Positions 30,001-43,600 of a stretch of 64,000 nucleotides of DNA are shown piece after piece (within the stretch, counting starts at the first letter, position 1; every line of letters begins with the position of its first letter). The translations under genes and the position numbers were made by a program. Location: the NCBI GenBank assembly GCA_038503075.1, contig JBCAML010000019.1:558001-622000 (forward strand). Direction: 5' to 3'. The notes under the pieces were generated by a model. It was not told the DNA's origin and did no database searches. It saw only the letters and a list, made by a program, of their open reading frames with translations. This stretch comes from Gyromitra esculenta. Its lineage: Eukaryota > Ascomycota > Pezizomycetes > Pezizales > Discinaceae.

Positions 30001-30410
30001 TCTCACAGTTCGGTTCCTCGTTAAGCCCTTCAGTATCCCTGAAGGTGAGCAGTGCTACTTAGGCGAGGTACCAACACGTTCGAGGAGTGCAGAGTTTCTA
30101 CAGGTTCTACAATGGGTATACTTCAAGGCGAAGTATCGGCGATGTTTTACAGCGACAGCGAGGGTTCTGAGGTAGAACTGAGATAGTATTAAAACAATAC
30201 AGGTAGAAGTGAAACGAGAACGTTGCTTAAGGAAAGAAAGAAAAGAGAAACAAGAACGACCCAAATCCTTCACTTAAATACCCTGCTTTCCCGTAACACC
30301 AACAACAACCCGACAACAACCGAAATACAAAGACATTATCCCCAATAGCCGAAATCCGTCCAATCCATTCAACATGATCCTAACCGACCTCCTCGCTTCA
30401 ATCCGTGAAA
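30001..30410 (-). repeat. Solo LTR-A in gag D
   Basis: 410 bp, exact duplication aggaa (29996-30000, 30411-30415). Confidence 0.92.
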
Positions 30411-30525
30411 AGGAAAGTGCCATTCCACAAGGGTAGAGCTGGTAGCGGCAACTTGAACAGCGGCCATCTTTGATGATGGGTGTGGGGAAAGTGGGGTAGA
30501 AGGTGTGGATAAGAAAGCAACATAA

Positions 30526-30933
30526 TCTCAAGGAGTGGGGATTTTGTCAAGTTCTCTGGTATTCCCAGAGGTGAACAGTGCTACTTGAATGAGAAACTAG
30601 CGACAAGAGTTTGCATGAAGATTTCATAGGTTCTACATGTTCTCGAGTTATGATGACTCGGAGGCAGCAACAGCGAAGGATTACGAGGTGTAAGCGTGGT
30701 TTGTATTGTGAAATATAAAGAGTGTACTATAGAAGACATTGCTTAAAGAGAAGAAAAGGAAAAGTACAACATGAGGGAAGAGCCCTTCGCTTATATACCT
30801 ATATTCCAACCCTTCAATGACAAATGTATGACTCATTGTAAAGGAAACCAAAGGAAACATAGAGAACAACAATAAAACAAAACAACCCAGTATCCATATA
30901 CCTAACCAACCCACGAAACATCCATCCATTAAA
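30526..30933 (-). repeat. LTR-B, 5' LTR of element D, with degraded primer site
   Basis: Ends tctcaagg (30526) and a weakened ccattaaa (30933). U5 stem is CTCTGG/CCAGAG. The primer site next to it (AAGCAACAT on the plus strand, 30515-30523) no longer matches R (AAGCAATGT), two mismatches in nine, as expected in an old copy. Confidence 0.75.
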
Positions 30934-32213
30934 TTTGGGCTGGGAGGCAATGCTTAATTCCAGACCCACTGGCTTGGTGAAGTAATTGCATAAATAATCT
31001 AAGCCTAATTGGGACTGGCTCAAGACAAGGGTAAATGAAGTTATAGCAAATTGCTAATATTACCACATTTAGCAAGGTTTGCCTTAAGCAAAGAAAACTA
31101 ATTTCATCAAATACAGTATTTTTTAGAAAGCAGATATAAGTTGGTCTTGTGAGAACCATATTATATTTTACACAAGGCAGTAGGCCTATGATATCTCTAT
31201 GGTAGGAATTTCACACCCTTTTCTAGTACTGTATCTTCTACAAGGATTATAGCCTTGACCCCTCGACAGTTGTGCTTAATACTAGCTAAAAATGATAATC
31301 AGGCCGTTGGATACACAAGAAGTACATAGCAACTGAGAACCACACCAAAATTCCACATTACAGAAAAACCAAGCCAAGTGAACTCTCAGCTATGAGAGCA
31401 AAACAAACCAAACTTTGGATCGCTCCTCTACTGTTTAACTAATCTAGACCTTGCTGTAGATTTAAAATATGGATATTTGGTTGATATATAGCACTACTAT
31501 TGCGGTGCGGGTTTTCGCTGTTTTGTACCCATCCCGTACTCGAAGGCCCGATTATATTTTTTGGTAAGTAGAGATGGGGGATGCCAAGACTTTTCGAACG
31601 AGACCGTACATACGGCAGGTTTACCTACCAAACATACTTTTTTTTTTTTAGCTAGTAGTAAGCAAGGCTAAAGTGCATGTCTCCAGCAGCGTCTCAGGCG
31701 TTTGTATTTTTCTTCATCGGTAAGTTATATTTTATACTACGTATAGTTCGAAGGGAAATCTTTCTCCCTTCCCACATCATGGATAGCGCGAAAAAAAATT
31801 GCCGCAAAAAAATCGAGGGAAAGCAAGAATACAACGCCGACTGAAATGATTCTTCCATAAAACTCCGCATCTTCTACAAAAGTTGACAAGTGCAAAAGGA
31901 GACAACATTGGGATTAGAACAGAGTCTCCGAAATAACTAGAAAATCAATTTCCTTTCTGCCACGACTTTTTCGACTTCCAATACTCCAACAAACAATTGA
32001 TGACACATTCATTGAGTTTTAGATCCTATGTTATTTTAATTTTTCCCCGAGTAATGAGATACCGATTTATTCTCCAGTTACGCCCACGTCGCATTAATAA
32101 ACGTCAGCCATCAAATATGCAAAAAATAAAACAAAACAAAACAGTAAAAAAAAGCATGCAAATCCCAATTAAGATCCGAACCCCAAACCCAAACCCATTA
32201 TGAAAATATTAAA
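30934..32213. other. Intergenic, no gene seen
   Basis: AT-rich with several homopolymer runs. It probably holds the ELL 3'UTR near 32,150-32,213. I found no repeat family shared with the left half. Confidence 0.5.
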
Positions 32214-34699
32214 TCAATGCGCGGCGGCCTGTGAAATCCGAGCTTTGAGCGATTCTAGGTCGCGATGCATGCCGAGAACAGTGTCGAGCTTCTCTCTCTT
32301 TTTGAAGGAATCGGTGATCGCCTGAACTTCTCGATACAGACGTTCGTATCGAGCATGATCTTCTTTGAACTTGCGCGCCAATTGTATTGTGTAGGCATCT
32401 GGCGAGTTTGTGTTTCGCCGCTTGTGACTTGAAGAGTTGGTGCTAGCCGCAGCTGCCAGTGCAGAAGATGTGGGGGGTCTACTTGTGCTTATCCGTGAGT
32501 GAGAGAGGCGATCCTCACGTTCGGTAGGTGCCGCCTTTCTTTTTAAGGACGGGGATGCTATTGGAAGGTAGCGTGGCTTGGCAGTCCTAGATCCTGCTAA
32601 AGTTATAGAGTCTAGAGGCGATTGTCCAGACGTCGAGGTTCCTGCGATTGAGGTCGGGAAAGAGGGCGATGATGCTGCGGAAGTGTTGTCCATATCGGAT
32701 GCGTTAATAGGTGGGGAGGAGCCAAGCGGAGAAGGTTTCGGAGGTGAATTACTTGAGCTCCGACGTGCGAAGTTATCTCTTGAGGGAAGCGGTTTCGGAT
32801 TATGCGAAGGGGGGGCCTTAGCAGTGATACTCCTCTTTACCGTCACTGAAGTCGATGAATTATTTGATTTTGGAGTCTCTCGGCGCGGTTTTTTCACGGG
32901 AGATTTTGTTACGCTAGATATGGGGACCTTTTTAAGTTTTAACCGAGAGCTATCCTTCTCACGATCAGAGTTCACAGAAGACGCTGCTGATAAAGCCTTT
33001 ACCATTACTGTCGTCTGACGTAAAGGAGGTGAAGCCATCTTCTTGTCCGGCCCCTTCGAAGGTGAGAGCTTAACATCTTCCATTTCAATGTCTTCGTCTG
33101 AGTCCTCCACTCTCTCTGCGGATTTTACTTTGGAATTGACGTTGGGTTCCTTAACCATATTCGGTTTACTTGTTTTCGTAGCGACCGATTTAGGCGGCCT
33201 TCCAACGGGGCCCTTTGGTTTGGGTGTAGTAGCTTTCGCTGTCGTAGATTTTTTGCCCTTCTTTCCTATAATCCGTGAAATCGCGTCTTTTTGAGTAGGT
33301 TTTCCGGACTTTGCGGTTGATTGTGAGGCTGATCGGGACATTGGTTCCCCACCACCAAGCTTTTTGGTGGCCTGCAAGGGCGTCTTGGAAGTTTCTATGC
33401 TCTCGGGTGTAACAGTTATGCTAGGAGGTGGGGCCGGCTTTGGAGGCTGCTTGACAGGCTGTGGAGGAACAGGATTTGGATCTACCTTGCCTCTATCCTC
33501 GGGGGCTAGAATCATTTGCCATTCCGATGCTTCCCTTGATAGTCGTAATCGATTAAAAGCCGCCCGTGTATTTAAAATAGCTTGATCCCGATCCGCCTGA
33601 GACGGATAAGAGAAGTCCCAGATATCAAGGTCTTTATAGACGTCGTCTACCAGTTGCCATTGCTTTCCAACTCTGATACCCACATCCCGCAGTATCCGAA
33701 GACAGACCTCCTCTGAAACCCTGGTCTTAGATGCTAGTATTTGTTCGGAATCTGGGCCCATTGCCAGAAGATGGATTAATGGGATCCGAAGCGCCTCTTG
33801 TTTTGCAATGACATTTGCAGAACTATCCGCTGGAGAGCGCTGGCCTCTCAAAAGGGGGGTTGTAGGAAGAGAGCGTTGCTGAGCAAGTACATTTCGTTGC
33901 GGCTTAGCTCTCTCCACTTGCGGTGCCTTTTTCAGGTAACCTGCACGTCTCCCCGGCTTTGCTGAGAACGAAGAGCTGTCTACAACCGCGGTTCTTTAAA
34001 AAAAAATACTGTGAGCAAAGTGCGACATAGCAATTGGCCGAAATCGAGTATCAAGTAGCAGAATTAATCTATATCCAGGTCCGAGTGAAGAAAACTTACG
34101 TAGAAGCTTCTTTTTCTTGGTTTATTCGGCGGTATGCCCCTTGTAAAGCCAATAAGCTTTCATTTGTGTCCACTTCAAGTTCTCGAACATCTAATTTATG
34201 TGTAAATGTTGCTGCAAATGCAAGTTCCCCTTTTAAGGGGTTTGGTGATGCTCGGTATAACTCATGTCGGTTTGGTTCCACTGAGGGAAAAATCTCCATC
34301 ATCTGATCGCCATAGATGAATCTCTGCAAACGAGTAGAATGAACCAAAGCACGCAGGAAACCGTTAGCCAAAACTGAACCCATCACAGAAGCTATACTAT
34401 CTTCGCTAGCTTTTTCCTCGTTTCACGTCACATAAGATCGCATATTCAAACGGAAGACAATAAACAGCAAAGAAGCAGCAAGACTAAACACGTGGCCCAC
34501 GATGGAGTTTCCGTACCATGGATTTCCCGAAGGATATCTTCAGGTCGGCTCCATGCCTGAGCACTTCCTCTAATATGTTGGTATCGCTGAAGGTAATGCG
34601 CATAGCTTGTTGACCATGGATGGGATTATTCTTGGGGCCAGCTGTGTTGTGAGCGGTGCCCAGAGCAACACCATGTTCTAGAATTGTGACACCAGGCAT
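32214..34699 (-). CDS. ELL: RNA polymerase II elongation factor ELL
   Basis: Fungal ELL, which raises the rate of transcript elongation by RNA polymerase II. Exons 34699-34517, about 34416-34100 and 33993-32214 give about 759 aa in one frame. The N-terminal ELL domain runs from the start to residue 260, with LKISFGKSM, HELYRAS and GELAFAATFTHKLDV. The winged-helix part follows with PLIHLLAMGPDSEQIL, LVDDVYKDLDIWDFSYPS and RLRLSREASEWQMI. A long basic, Pro/Ser-rich disordered middle follows. The C-terminal coiled segment KFKEDHARYERLYREVQ corresponds to the occludin-like end of animal ELL. The second-intron acceptor (cgag) is uncertain. A pyrimidine-rich promoter lies at about 34,950-35,110. 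Confidence 0.8.
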
Positions 34700-36388
34700 C
34701 TTGTCGTTCCAGCGGACGCGGATACGTGAGGCGTGGTATGTTGCTAGCTTCGTGGAGGAGGTGGCCCGGACAATAAAGGCAAGATTGGGTAAGAGTATCG
34801 GAGCGGACAGCGAGAAAATAACCCCCGTCCTCCTCCGCAGGAATCCGCCTTCAAAATGGGTGGAACCAACGGTCAGCCAGAGCAAGAAGGAAAGTTGATC
34901 AGTTAGCTGCCTAAATTGCAGGAAATGGATCACTGGTGAACGAAGCAAGCGACAGTCAAACCGAAATAAGGCAGCAAAATAATGATGATGAGAGAGAGGG
35001 CGAAGGGGATGGAATAGCCGAGAATGGTCTAAGAGAGCAAGATGAATGAAAGAAAGAAAGAGAGAAAGAGAATGACAAGAGAAGCGGGGAGGGAAGTGAC
35101 GGGGGTCGACAAGTAGGGCACAGAGGCAACGTTCTATGTAAGCGGAAACCGATGGGTGTATAGTATAGGTATAGGAAGTGCGAGCGAGCGTCGCTACGCA
35201 GAGCAGCAGAGGGTGGAAGAGCGAGAGGAAGCAGGAAAGATAGTATAAGTGAAAGATGGGTGGGGTGGACTCAGGAACGGCCGGGGGGACCGAGAGACAG
35301 ACGGTGAGTGGAGAAGAAGGACCAGGAACAGAGCAGAGTGGACAAGCTACCCGTACTGAGCACCGAACAGTGGGCAGTTCAACGCAGAATACCTACCTAG
35401 GTTGGAGGGTGCTGGCTGAGAGAGCGCTCTGGTGGTGGAGAACGTTAGCCGCTTAAACAGGAAAAGCGTTGCGTTGCAGGATGAGCCCGCCCAGTCAGCC
35501 AAACGAAACCTGTGCAGAACATTGCTAGCTGGCTGGCTGCGTGTGGGTGGGTGGGCAGATGAACGATTTTCGACTGTTCCGCTTACTGCCCCTGCAACTC
35601 CCCCCAAAAAAGGTTCATGCCTTCCATTCCGCTTCTTCCACTTGGTGAACGTGTTAAATATCAAGTCCGTTGCGGGCATCACAAACCGTGTTGTTGAATA
35701 GATGCGCAAATATAGTTTACATACAATCACACTAGGATAAGTCAGGGATATTCTCGAGAAACCGGAGGCGAACAGCAGTGTGCCCGCTTCCTACACACTC
35801 GGGTACAATTTGCTAAGGGGCTACTTGTGCCTCCTTTGGGGCTTAACACAAGAAACAGCAAGAAGGTTTGGGGCAGTGACTGCGATCAGGTTAGCCTCGC
35901 CCCTAGGAATAACTGGTTTGATACGAGCACAACCCCCCGGCTCCATCGTGGACTGTACCCACTGGTTGATTACTTTGTGAATTAGATCGGAACGAGAAAG
36001 TACAGTGGAAAAGTGCCAACTAGTTACAAAACACATAATCTAACTATATGTATGCCACAATTCCCTACCAAATGGTACGATTGGAATTCCACCCTCGCCC
36101 TTTAGAATCGCGGGAAGTGCTAAACGGTGTTAGTACAGAAATCTTGAGCACTTAGGAGTTTTTCAAGATATGGCTAATAGCATCGAGGTTTCGAGTAAAC
36201 GGTGAACTAGAATAAAGTATTTGGAGGTGTTGCGATATTTAAACCCATGCAAAACTGGCAACAGCGCCCTACGAAAAAAATTCCTTATATCACGCTGAGC
36301 TGGGGCTACGCCTATCGCCAAGATCCCGTGACCTACATCACTTAGAAAAGGGCATGGTCCATCGAAAGACATATCTCACGTCACTCAC
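34700..36388. other. Intergenic between ELL and GCN5
   Basis: No gene supported. A strongly pyrimidine-rich tract on the minus strand (35,000-35,110, CTTTCTCTC type) is a typical fungal promoter feature of ELL. A second part (35,230-35,600) is purine-rich without a domain on any frame. Confidence 0.5.
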
Positions 36389-37964
<1,576 letters not shown>

Positions 37965-38351
37965 GCCTAGCAATGTTGTCAATTCGATAATCACAAAAGT
38001 GATCAAATCTGAAATCCATAGACTTGCATACTTTCATGTTTGACGTTCGGCATTTTGTCACAATTTCCAAGCGGGCCAGCTGCGATAAATAGGTTGAAGT
38101 AGGAGGCGTTAAAATAAAGGGCGTATCGAGGTTGGGCTGGTGGTTGTGGAGGGGCACAAAACGAGCCCAACCGAGTAGAAGCCTTGTTATTGTTGTTATT
38201 GTTATTTAGTGTGCTCGAATATCCCGTCGTTTAAGTAATTCTTAGAACACAAAGCTGTCTTTATGCTTCCATCCCCAAGAAGCTCTTCCCACACAGACAG
38301 TTCCAACAAACCAGTTTAAACTCTTCCAATCTCTTGCATAAACTCAAAAAA

Positions 38352-38799
38352 ATGGATACCGCATGGGACTCAATGATACCTTTCCAGCCGCTGGTGTCTA
38401 AGGACAGTCAGCTTACCGTCGCTTTGTTACTTGTCTTGACAGGTTCGTTGCTGAGGTTCACCAGCTCCTGAACACTCTCTAGACGTTACTAACATACATA
38501 ATAGGATTCTCCCTGACCGGCTTTTTTTCCATTAGTATTCATATCCTTTCTTTGATGGCATCTACGATCGTAGCAGTTACTAGGCCACAGCTAACTCGGC
38601 CTGAACCTACTTAGATAAGTCAATAACAATTGCTCCATTGTTGGCCATTCTAGCTTCTCTATCACTCGGGTATAACTTTATCCTTCCCTTCTCTCCCCTT
38701 GTAAAATTTATTTTATATCTGTTAACTAATAGTATGTTGTCTATCTATGACAGATTTGGATCGGTGTTTTTGATTTGTGCCGTGGGAGTTTACGTATAA
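38352..38799 (+). CDS. OST5: Oligosaccharyltransferase subunit Ost5 (TMEM258 family)
   Basis: Small ER membrane subunit of the N-glycosylation complex. Four exons (38352-38442, 38505-38534, 38615-38669, 38754-38799) encode 73 aa. One exon is only 30 nt. The protein opens MDTAWDSMIPFQPLVS, then has two membrane spans: LTVALLLVLTGFSLTGFF and ITIAPLLAILASLSLG. It ends FLICAVGVYV, matching the conserved GVYV end of the family. Total exon length is an exact multiple of three and all junctions are GT-AG. It is too fragmented to be seen as one long open frame. It is followed by RAD1 in the same direction, 235 bp away. Confidence 0.88.
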
Positions 38800-39034
38800 T
38801 GGTCTGGCGAGCTTTAGGAAGTTCGTAACTGGAAGGCGGGGCTGCGTAAAAAAGTAATTTATTTTGTAGATGGTGGGAGCTCCTATTTTCGGGCTTGGTC
38901 AGGATTAGTATCCAGAGACGCTAGATTGAAATATTGTCATGTATTGAAGATTTAGGAACATCGTGCCGTGAACCTACTGCCATCACCTTCATCATCACTT
39001 CGTCCTAGTTGACAAATACCACTATTTTGCTATT

Positions 39035-40359
39035 ATGGATAACAATTATCCTGATATATTTAATGCGAAGACACCGTTTGTTAGACAGATTCTTTCGCTT
39101 CTTAAGTGTATTGGATTCGCCCCCAAAGCCCAGGTACAAATTTCAAGTGAAGGAATTCGCATTACAGTGGAAGATTCACACGTCATGCAAGGTACTCAAT
39201 ATCTCCTCAAGCAATAAAGGATCTTCCAATAGCCTCATACCTCCCTTATCTAGGCCAAGTTTTCCTGGACAAGAAGCTTTTCAGCGAATACAGTTTCATC
39301 CTACCAAATCGGATTCCCGTCACCAACACAGTCGATGACGACCCTCATTCTATTAGTGATGACAGAGGTCTCGAAGGCCCAGACTCGACGGTGTCTTTCG
39401 GAATATCTCTCTCTGCACTGCTAGAGTGTCTACAAATATTTGGTGCAGAATCTTCTCGGGAGAGATGGGGTCAAGGGGGCTTCGTGGGTATGGCAGGGCA
39501 TGGCGGCGCCCCAGAAAATCAGCTAGAAAAGCATACTAGCTCATGTAATTTCATATATCGGGGCCAAGGGCACACGATGAACTTGATGTAAGTAAGCGCT
39601 ATAGCTCTGTGAATTCGCAGTTTCTGCGCTATCTTGCGGTCCAGGGGCTTCCGAGTTAATTGGATTGAGTTTATAGTTTGGAAGAACAGGAGGTCACTAC
39701 ATCCTGCGAGCTTACAACATATGAGTTTGAGGCTCAGGAAGAAATTCCGCTAGCTCGAGATTCTTTAGCCCAAAAAATCATCATGAAGGTATGTAGTTTG
39801 ACATACAACAAGGACAGTGTTTCGGTCCTACAAGACGACAACAAAGCTTACCCTCTTCATTACCCTCTTTTAAATTTTCTTAAACTCTAATACAATACAA
39901 AATAAGGCCGACTGGCTTTACGATGCAATCCAAGAGCTTGACGGGTCCTCCCCTGAACGACTTGTCATAGTCGTGAGTCCTTGCCATCCGTTTTTCAGCT
40001 TGGGCTCTACTGGTCATATGGGGAGCACGAGCGTAGAGTTTTCGAACGATCGCAGTCTTCTAGAGACATTCCAGGTCCCGGGGCCGGTTCAAAATACGCA
40101 CGTTCATCCCCTTCTTTCTGTTATTGGAATATGTAATAATCCTCACGCGTCAAACTAACACTTATAGCCTGATAGTTACAAATTCTCTTTGATCAAACAT
40201 GCAGCTCGTGCAATGGCAATTGCAACCAAAGTGAGCATCCGTGGCGATATGTTAGGCGTTCTGAGTTTACAGTTTATGGTTGATCATGATGATAAGACAA
40301 GTTTCATCGACTTTCGGTATATGCCGTTTGAAAACGATAACAGCGATAACGATGATTAA
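39035..40359 (+). CDS. RAD1: DNA damage checkpoint clamp subunit Rad1
   Basis: PCNA-like subunit of the 9-1-1 checkpoint clamp (S. pombe rad1, human RAD1, budding yeast Rad17). Five exons (39035-39191, 39254-39587, 39677-39788, 39907-40101, 40168-40359) give 329 aa in frame, normal for the family. Family blocks are ISSEGIRITVEDSHVMQ, FGISLSALLECLQIFG, YEFEAQEEIPLA and the C-terminal KVSIRGDMLGVLSLQFM with an acidic tail. The clamp is loaded at damaged DNA and recruits the kinase that activates Chk1, whose gene is 10 kb downstream. The gene converges with RAD50, the stops being 264 bp apart. Confidence 0.9.
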
Positions 40360-40623
40360 TAAAATGTCCTTCTAAGTAGCTTTACTTCACGACACGTATA
40401 CGTGAATAACTTTCAGATATACTCTCCTTTCCCTTTGAATTCCGGAACGTTCTTTCCTGCTAGTAGAAATACCATATTGCCAGGAAAAATTCGACTGATA
40501 ATCTTTCTGCGCACAAGTACCGCAAACAAACATGTACCTCATAAAAGCCCCTCGGTTCAACCCACCAAGATATTCGTTACCAAAGGATCCAGATAAGAGC
40601 ACCCAAATACTAAGTCCTATCAC

Positions 40624-43600
40624 TCAAATAACTTCTGCAATAGATTGCCTAAAGCTTATGTTAGCGAATTTTGTGTCTCTGACAAGACAGTATGGGATGT
40701 TCGGAACTAACCGCTCTATAATGGATTTTTGTCTGTCATCCCTAGAAATCCGGTAGTAATGGTCACAATAATCCTGGCATTGCATTTCCTTCAGGAAGTC
40801 TTCATCATGTGTAATAACCTAAAAGCAATGTTAAAACTCAGCCTACTCACTACGCCAAATTTCCCCCAGCTGGGAACTTACAATAAGCTGAAAATTCGAC
40901 TGTGCTTGGCGTGTTTTGATAATCTCATGCAAGCTTTTTGCGAGAGATCTAATGTTATCGCTGTCAAGATTGGTAGTAGGTTCATCAAGTGCAATCAACT
41001 ATGCGGCAACAATATTGGATCAGCTTCATATTACTGCAAGGATTGACGGAGAAGATTTTAGACATACGCCGCAATTAATACCGAAGCATTCCGCAAGTGC
41101 GAGGCGAATGATGATGCTTGCTAATACTCGCTGTCCAGCGCTGCAACGACCTCGCATATCCATTTCTGCGTCTTGTTTTACCATGCATACCTATACAGGT
41201 CAATATATTCCGTAGTGCAGCAAAACTGGCGTTGGCGAACAAACACGATAGTTATAAGAGCGGTTCCCTTTGGCACTCTCAGTATCAGACCGGATCAGGA
41301 TAGTATCTACGTCGGTCCCACGATATGTTGACTTCCAGAGCTCCTCGACGATACGGTTGATCTCCTCCATTTTTAAGCTGTGATACTTCATAATAGCCCT
41401 AATAGCCCATGAGTAAATACTTCCATAATACTTCAGTTTGGAAAGGATATCTCACTTATCAAGAGCAGCACCATACTTGGCTAGATCATTGGTAGCCCCT
41501 GCAGTAGTCTATCTGGATATCAGAGTAGCACTTAATATAAGGATGAAACAATATACCTGTACTTTGGCCAGCGTCTCTTTATATTTCACCTTTGCATCAG
41601 CATAATCAGTGGCATACTCAGTGATTAATTGCTCCAACTGCTTATCCTTTGACCTCATCTCGCCTGCTTTTGCGGATTTCTGCAATAGCGTCAGTAAAGG
41701 GTCGTCATTCACACTCTAATTCGCTACCATATACCTCAATAGACAATTTCGTGTGTTGATTGGATAGCGTTTTCAAATCCTGCTGGAATCTATCCCTCTC
41801 TTGCTCGGTATTCCTACTTTCAAGATCTTTGATTTCCCATGTTAACCGCTCCAATTGTCGCTTATTCCCGCGGAACCTGAGGTTTTCCTGGATACTACGC
41901 TCTGTAGCATGCGCGTTTGTTGATTCCTTTTCTAAATTGCTGACCTCCTCACCAATACTAACGACTTCGTCTTCACATCTTTTAACCACTGTCTGCAGTG
42001 AATTAACTTCTTGGCGACAGTTATCCAACATATCTGGCCCACCACGCCGAAGATAGTTTTGGATACCCTGCTCCGCTCTTTTGAGCTGCATATCACTCTC
42101 TGCGAGCTTTGATGCGTCACGTTGTTGCCGATTCTCTTTTTCAGTACCATCGCGTGAGATAGCTCTCACACGCGCTTCTGCCTTCGCCAGCTCTGGAGCA
42201 AGCTGTCTAAGTTCCAAATCCGTCTCATCGATTATAGAATTTTGCTTCAGGTTTTTATCCCGGCATTCGTCGATTCTGCTCATCAAGGTTCTAGATTGCT
42301 GAAGTTTGAAATTTAGCTCGTTTAGCTTCATGCGATGTTCCTTAAGCTGGCTATCGAGAGTATTGATTTTCTGACGAGCAGTCTCCTTTTCGGAAGCTAT
42401 ATAATTGATCTGACGCTTAAACACTTTTGCCTCCTCGTTCAACTTTTGCATTTCTGTCTGCATCTCTTCGATTGTACGAGCGCCTCCCATATTTTTCAGG
42501 TGGCTGGAGGCTTCTTCGACTTGTCTCTCGTAGTCGAGAATTTCCCTCATATATTTGGCAATTTCCAAAACAGGTCCTCTCAAGGATTCGACTTCCGATC
42601 GCCCGGACAGTTGGGCATTCAATTCTTTTTCGTACTACAAATCTGTGAACTTCAATTCACCCTGCACAAGGAATTCAACAAAGCTTACTTTACTATATTC
42701 ATCGACTAACTGTTCTTTGCGAATATTGAGTTTTCGGAGATCTTCATTCAGATTCGGGAGTTCGGTTTTAGTCAATCGTACATAGGAGTCATATCTAGGT
42801 GCTGCTTCCCGTATAACCCGTAGATCTTCCTCAACTGCCTCGATGTCCTGCGAAGCTGTTTCTTCAGAAAGTGTGCTGAGCTTTTCCGTGACCTAGAAAC
42901 ATCTTAACAGGTAGAAATAAACCTTGGAGGAGGCTATACAGCATACCATCTTCTCGTAATCTTTGATCTCATTTTGATGGAATCCTCTCTTACACATTAT
43001 ACAAGACCCATAACCTTGAACAATATCTAATGCCTTGGTGAAGTAGTCCCGAATGTATTCAAAATGCTTTAGCTGCCTGGGAAACAATTAGCATTAGGCT
43101 TATAAATCCACAGTATGCTACGTACCCCCGGAGGGCCTGGAGTTCTTTCTCAATCGCAGCAGCAGCTTTCGGATATTCATCTATATTTATTGTTTCCCCT
43201 TCTTCCGGAGCCCATGACCTGAGGACCACCGTCTCGCACTCTGTAACGTGTTAGCGCAAATCAAGGGATTTCCCAAGGTGGTGGTCACCTTGTGCCTCTT
43301 TCTTCTTCCTTTTGATCGAGTCTTGAACTAAATTAATCTTAGTCTCGACTTGCGACAACGCTTGGTTGACATCATCTCGTTGTCGTTTAGCTTCAATAAT
43401 TTCTTCGTCTCGGTCGCTCGGATATCTTAGTGTTTTGGAGAATCAATTCGCAGGCTAGAAGACCTTACCCAAGAATACATTTGAGAGTTTGCTCAACCGT
43501 GTCCGCGGCCCACATTTCACCAACAACTTTATTAATCTTATCTTTATTGGCGATAGTTCTATATTTTATTAGTGAAGCAACTTCGTACACTAGGACTAAA

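Larger units (their letters stand above)
26076..30467 (-). pseudogene. Gag gene of gypsy element D, broken into pieces by LTRs
   Basis: Pieces of one gag gene in order from ATG 30467: 30467-30411, 30000-29910, 27284-27149, 26737-26590 and 26176-26076. When LTRs and duplicated bases are skipped, the reading continues across each junction: WHFP then SFKHYQ across the 30,001 LTR, and QQRDHL then TAADIQ across the 27,285 insertion. The gag homology runs to the region before the zinc knuckle. Its 5' LTR is 30,526-30,933. Confidence 0.78.

Noticed and set aside
32578..33294. Two plus-strand open frames (146 and 83 codons) antisense to ELL
   Set aside because: Mirror frames of the Ser/Lys-rich ELL middle region; no independent start context or domain.
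40387..40623. Short minus-strand frame next to the RAD50 stop
   Set aside because: No family match and antisense to the 3' regions of RAD1/RAD50; the RAD50 frame ends at TGA 40624-40626.
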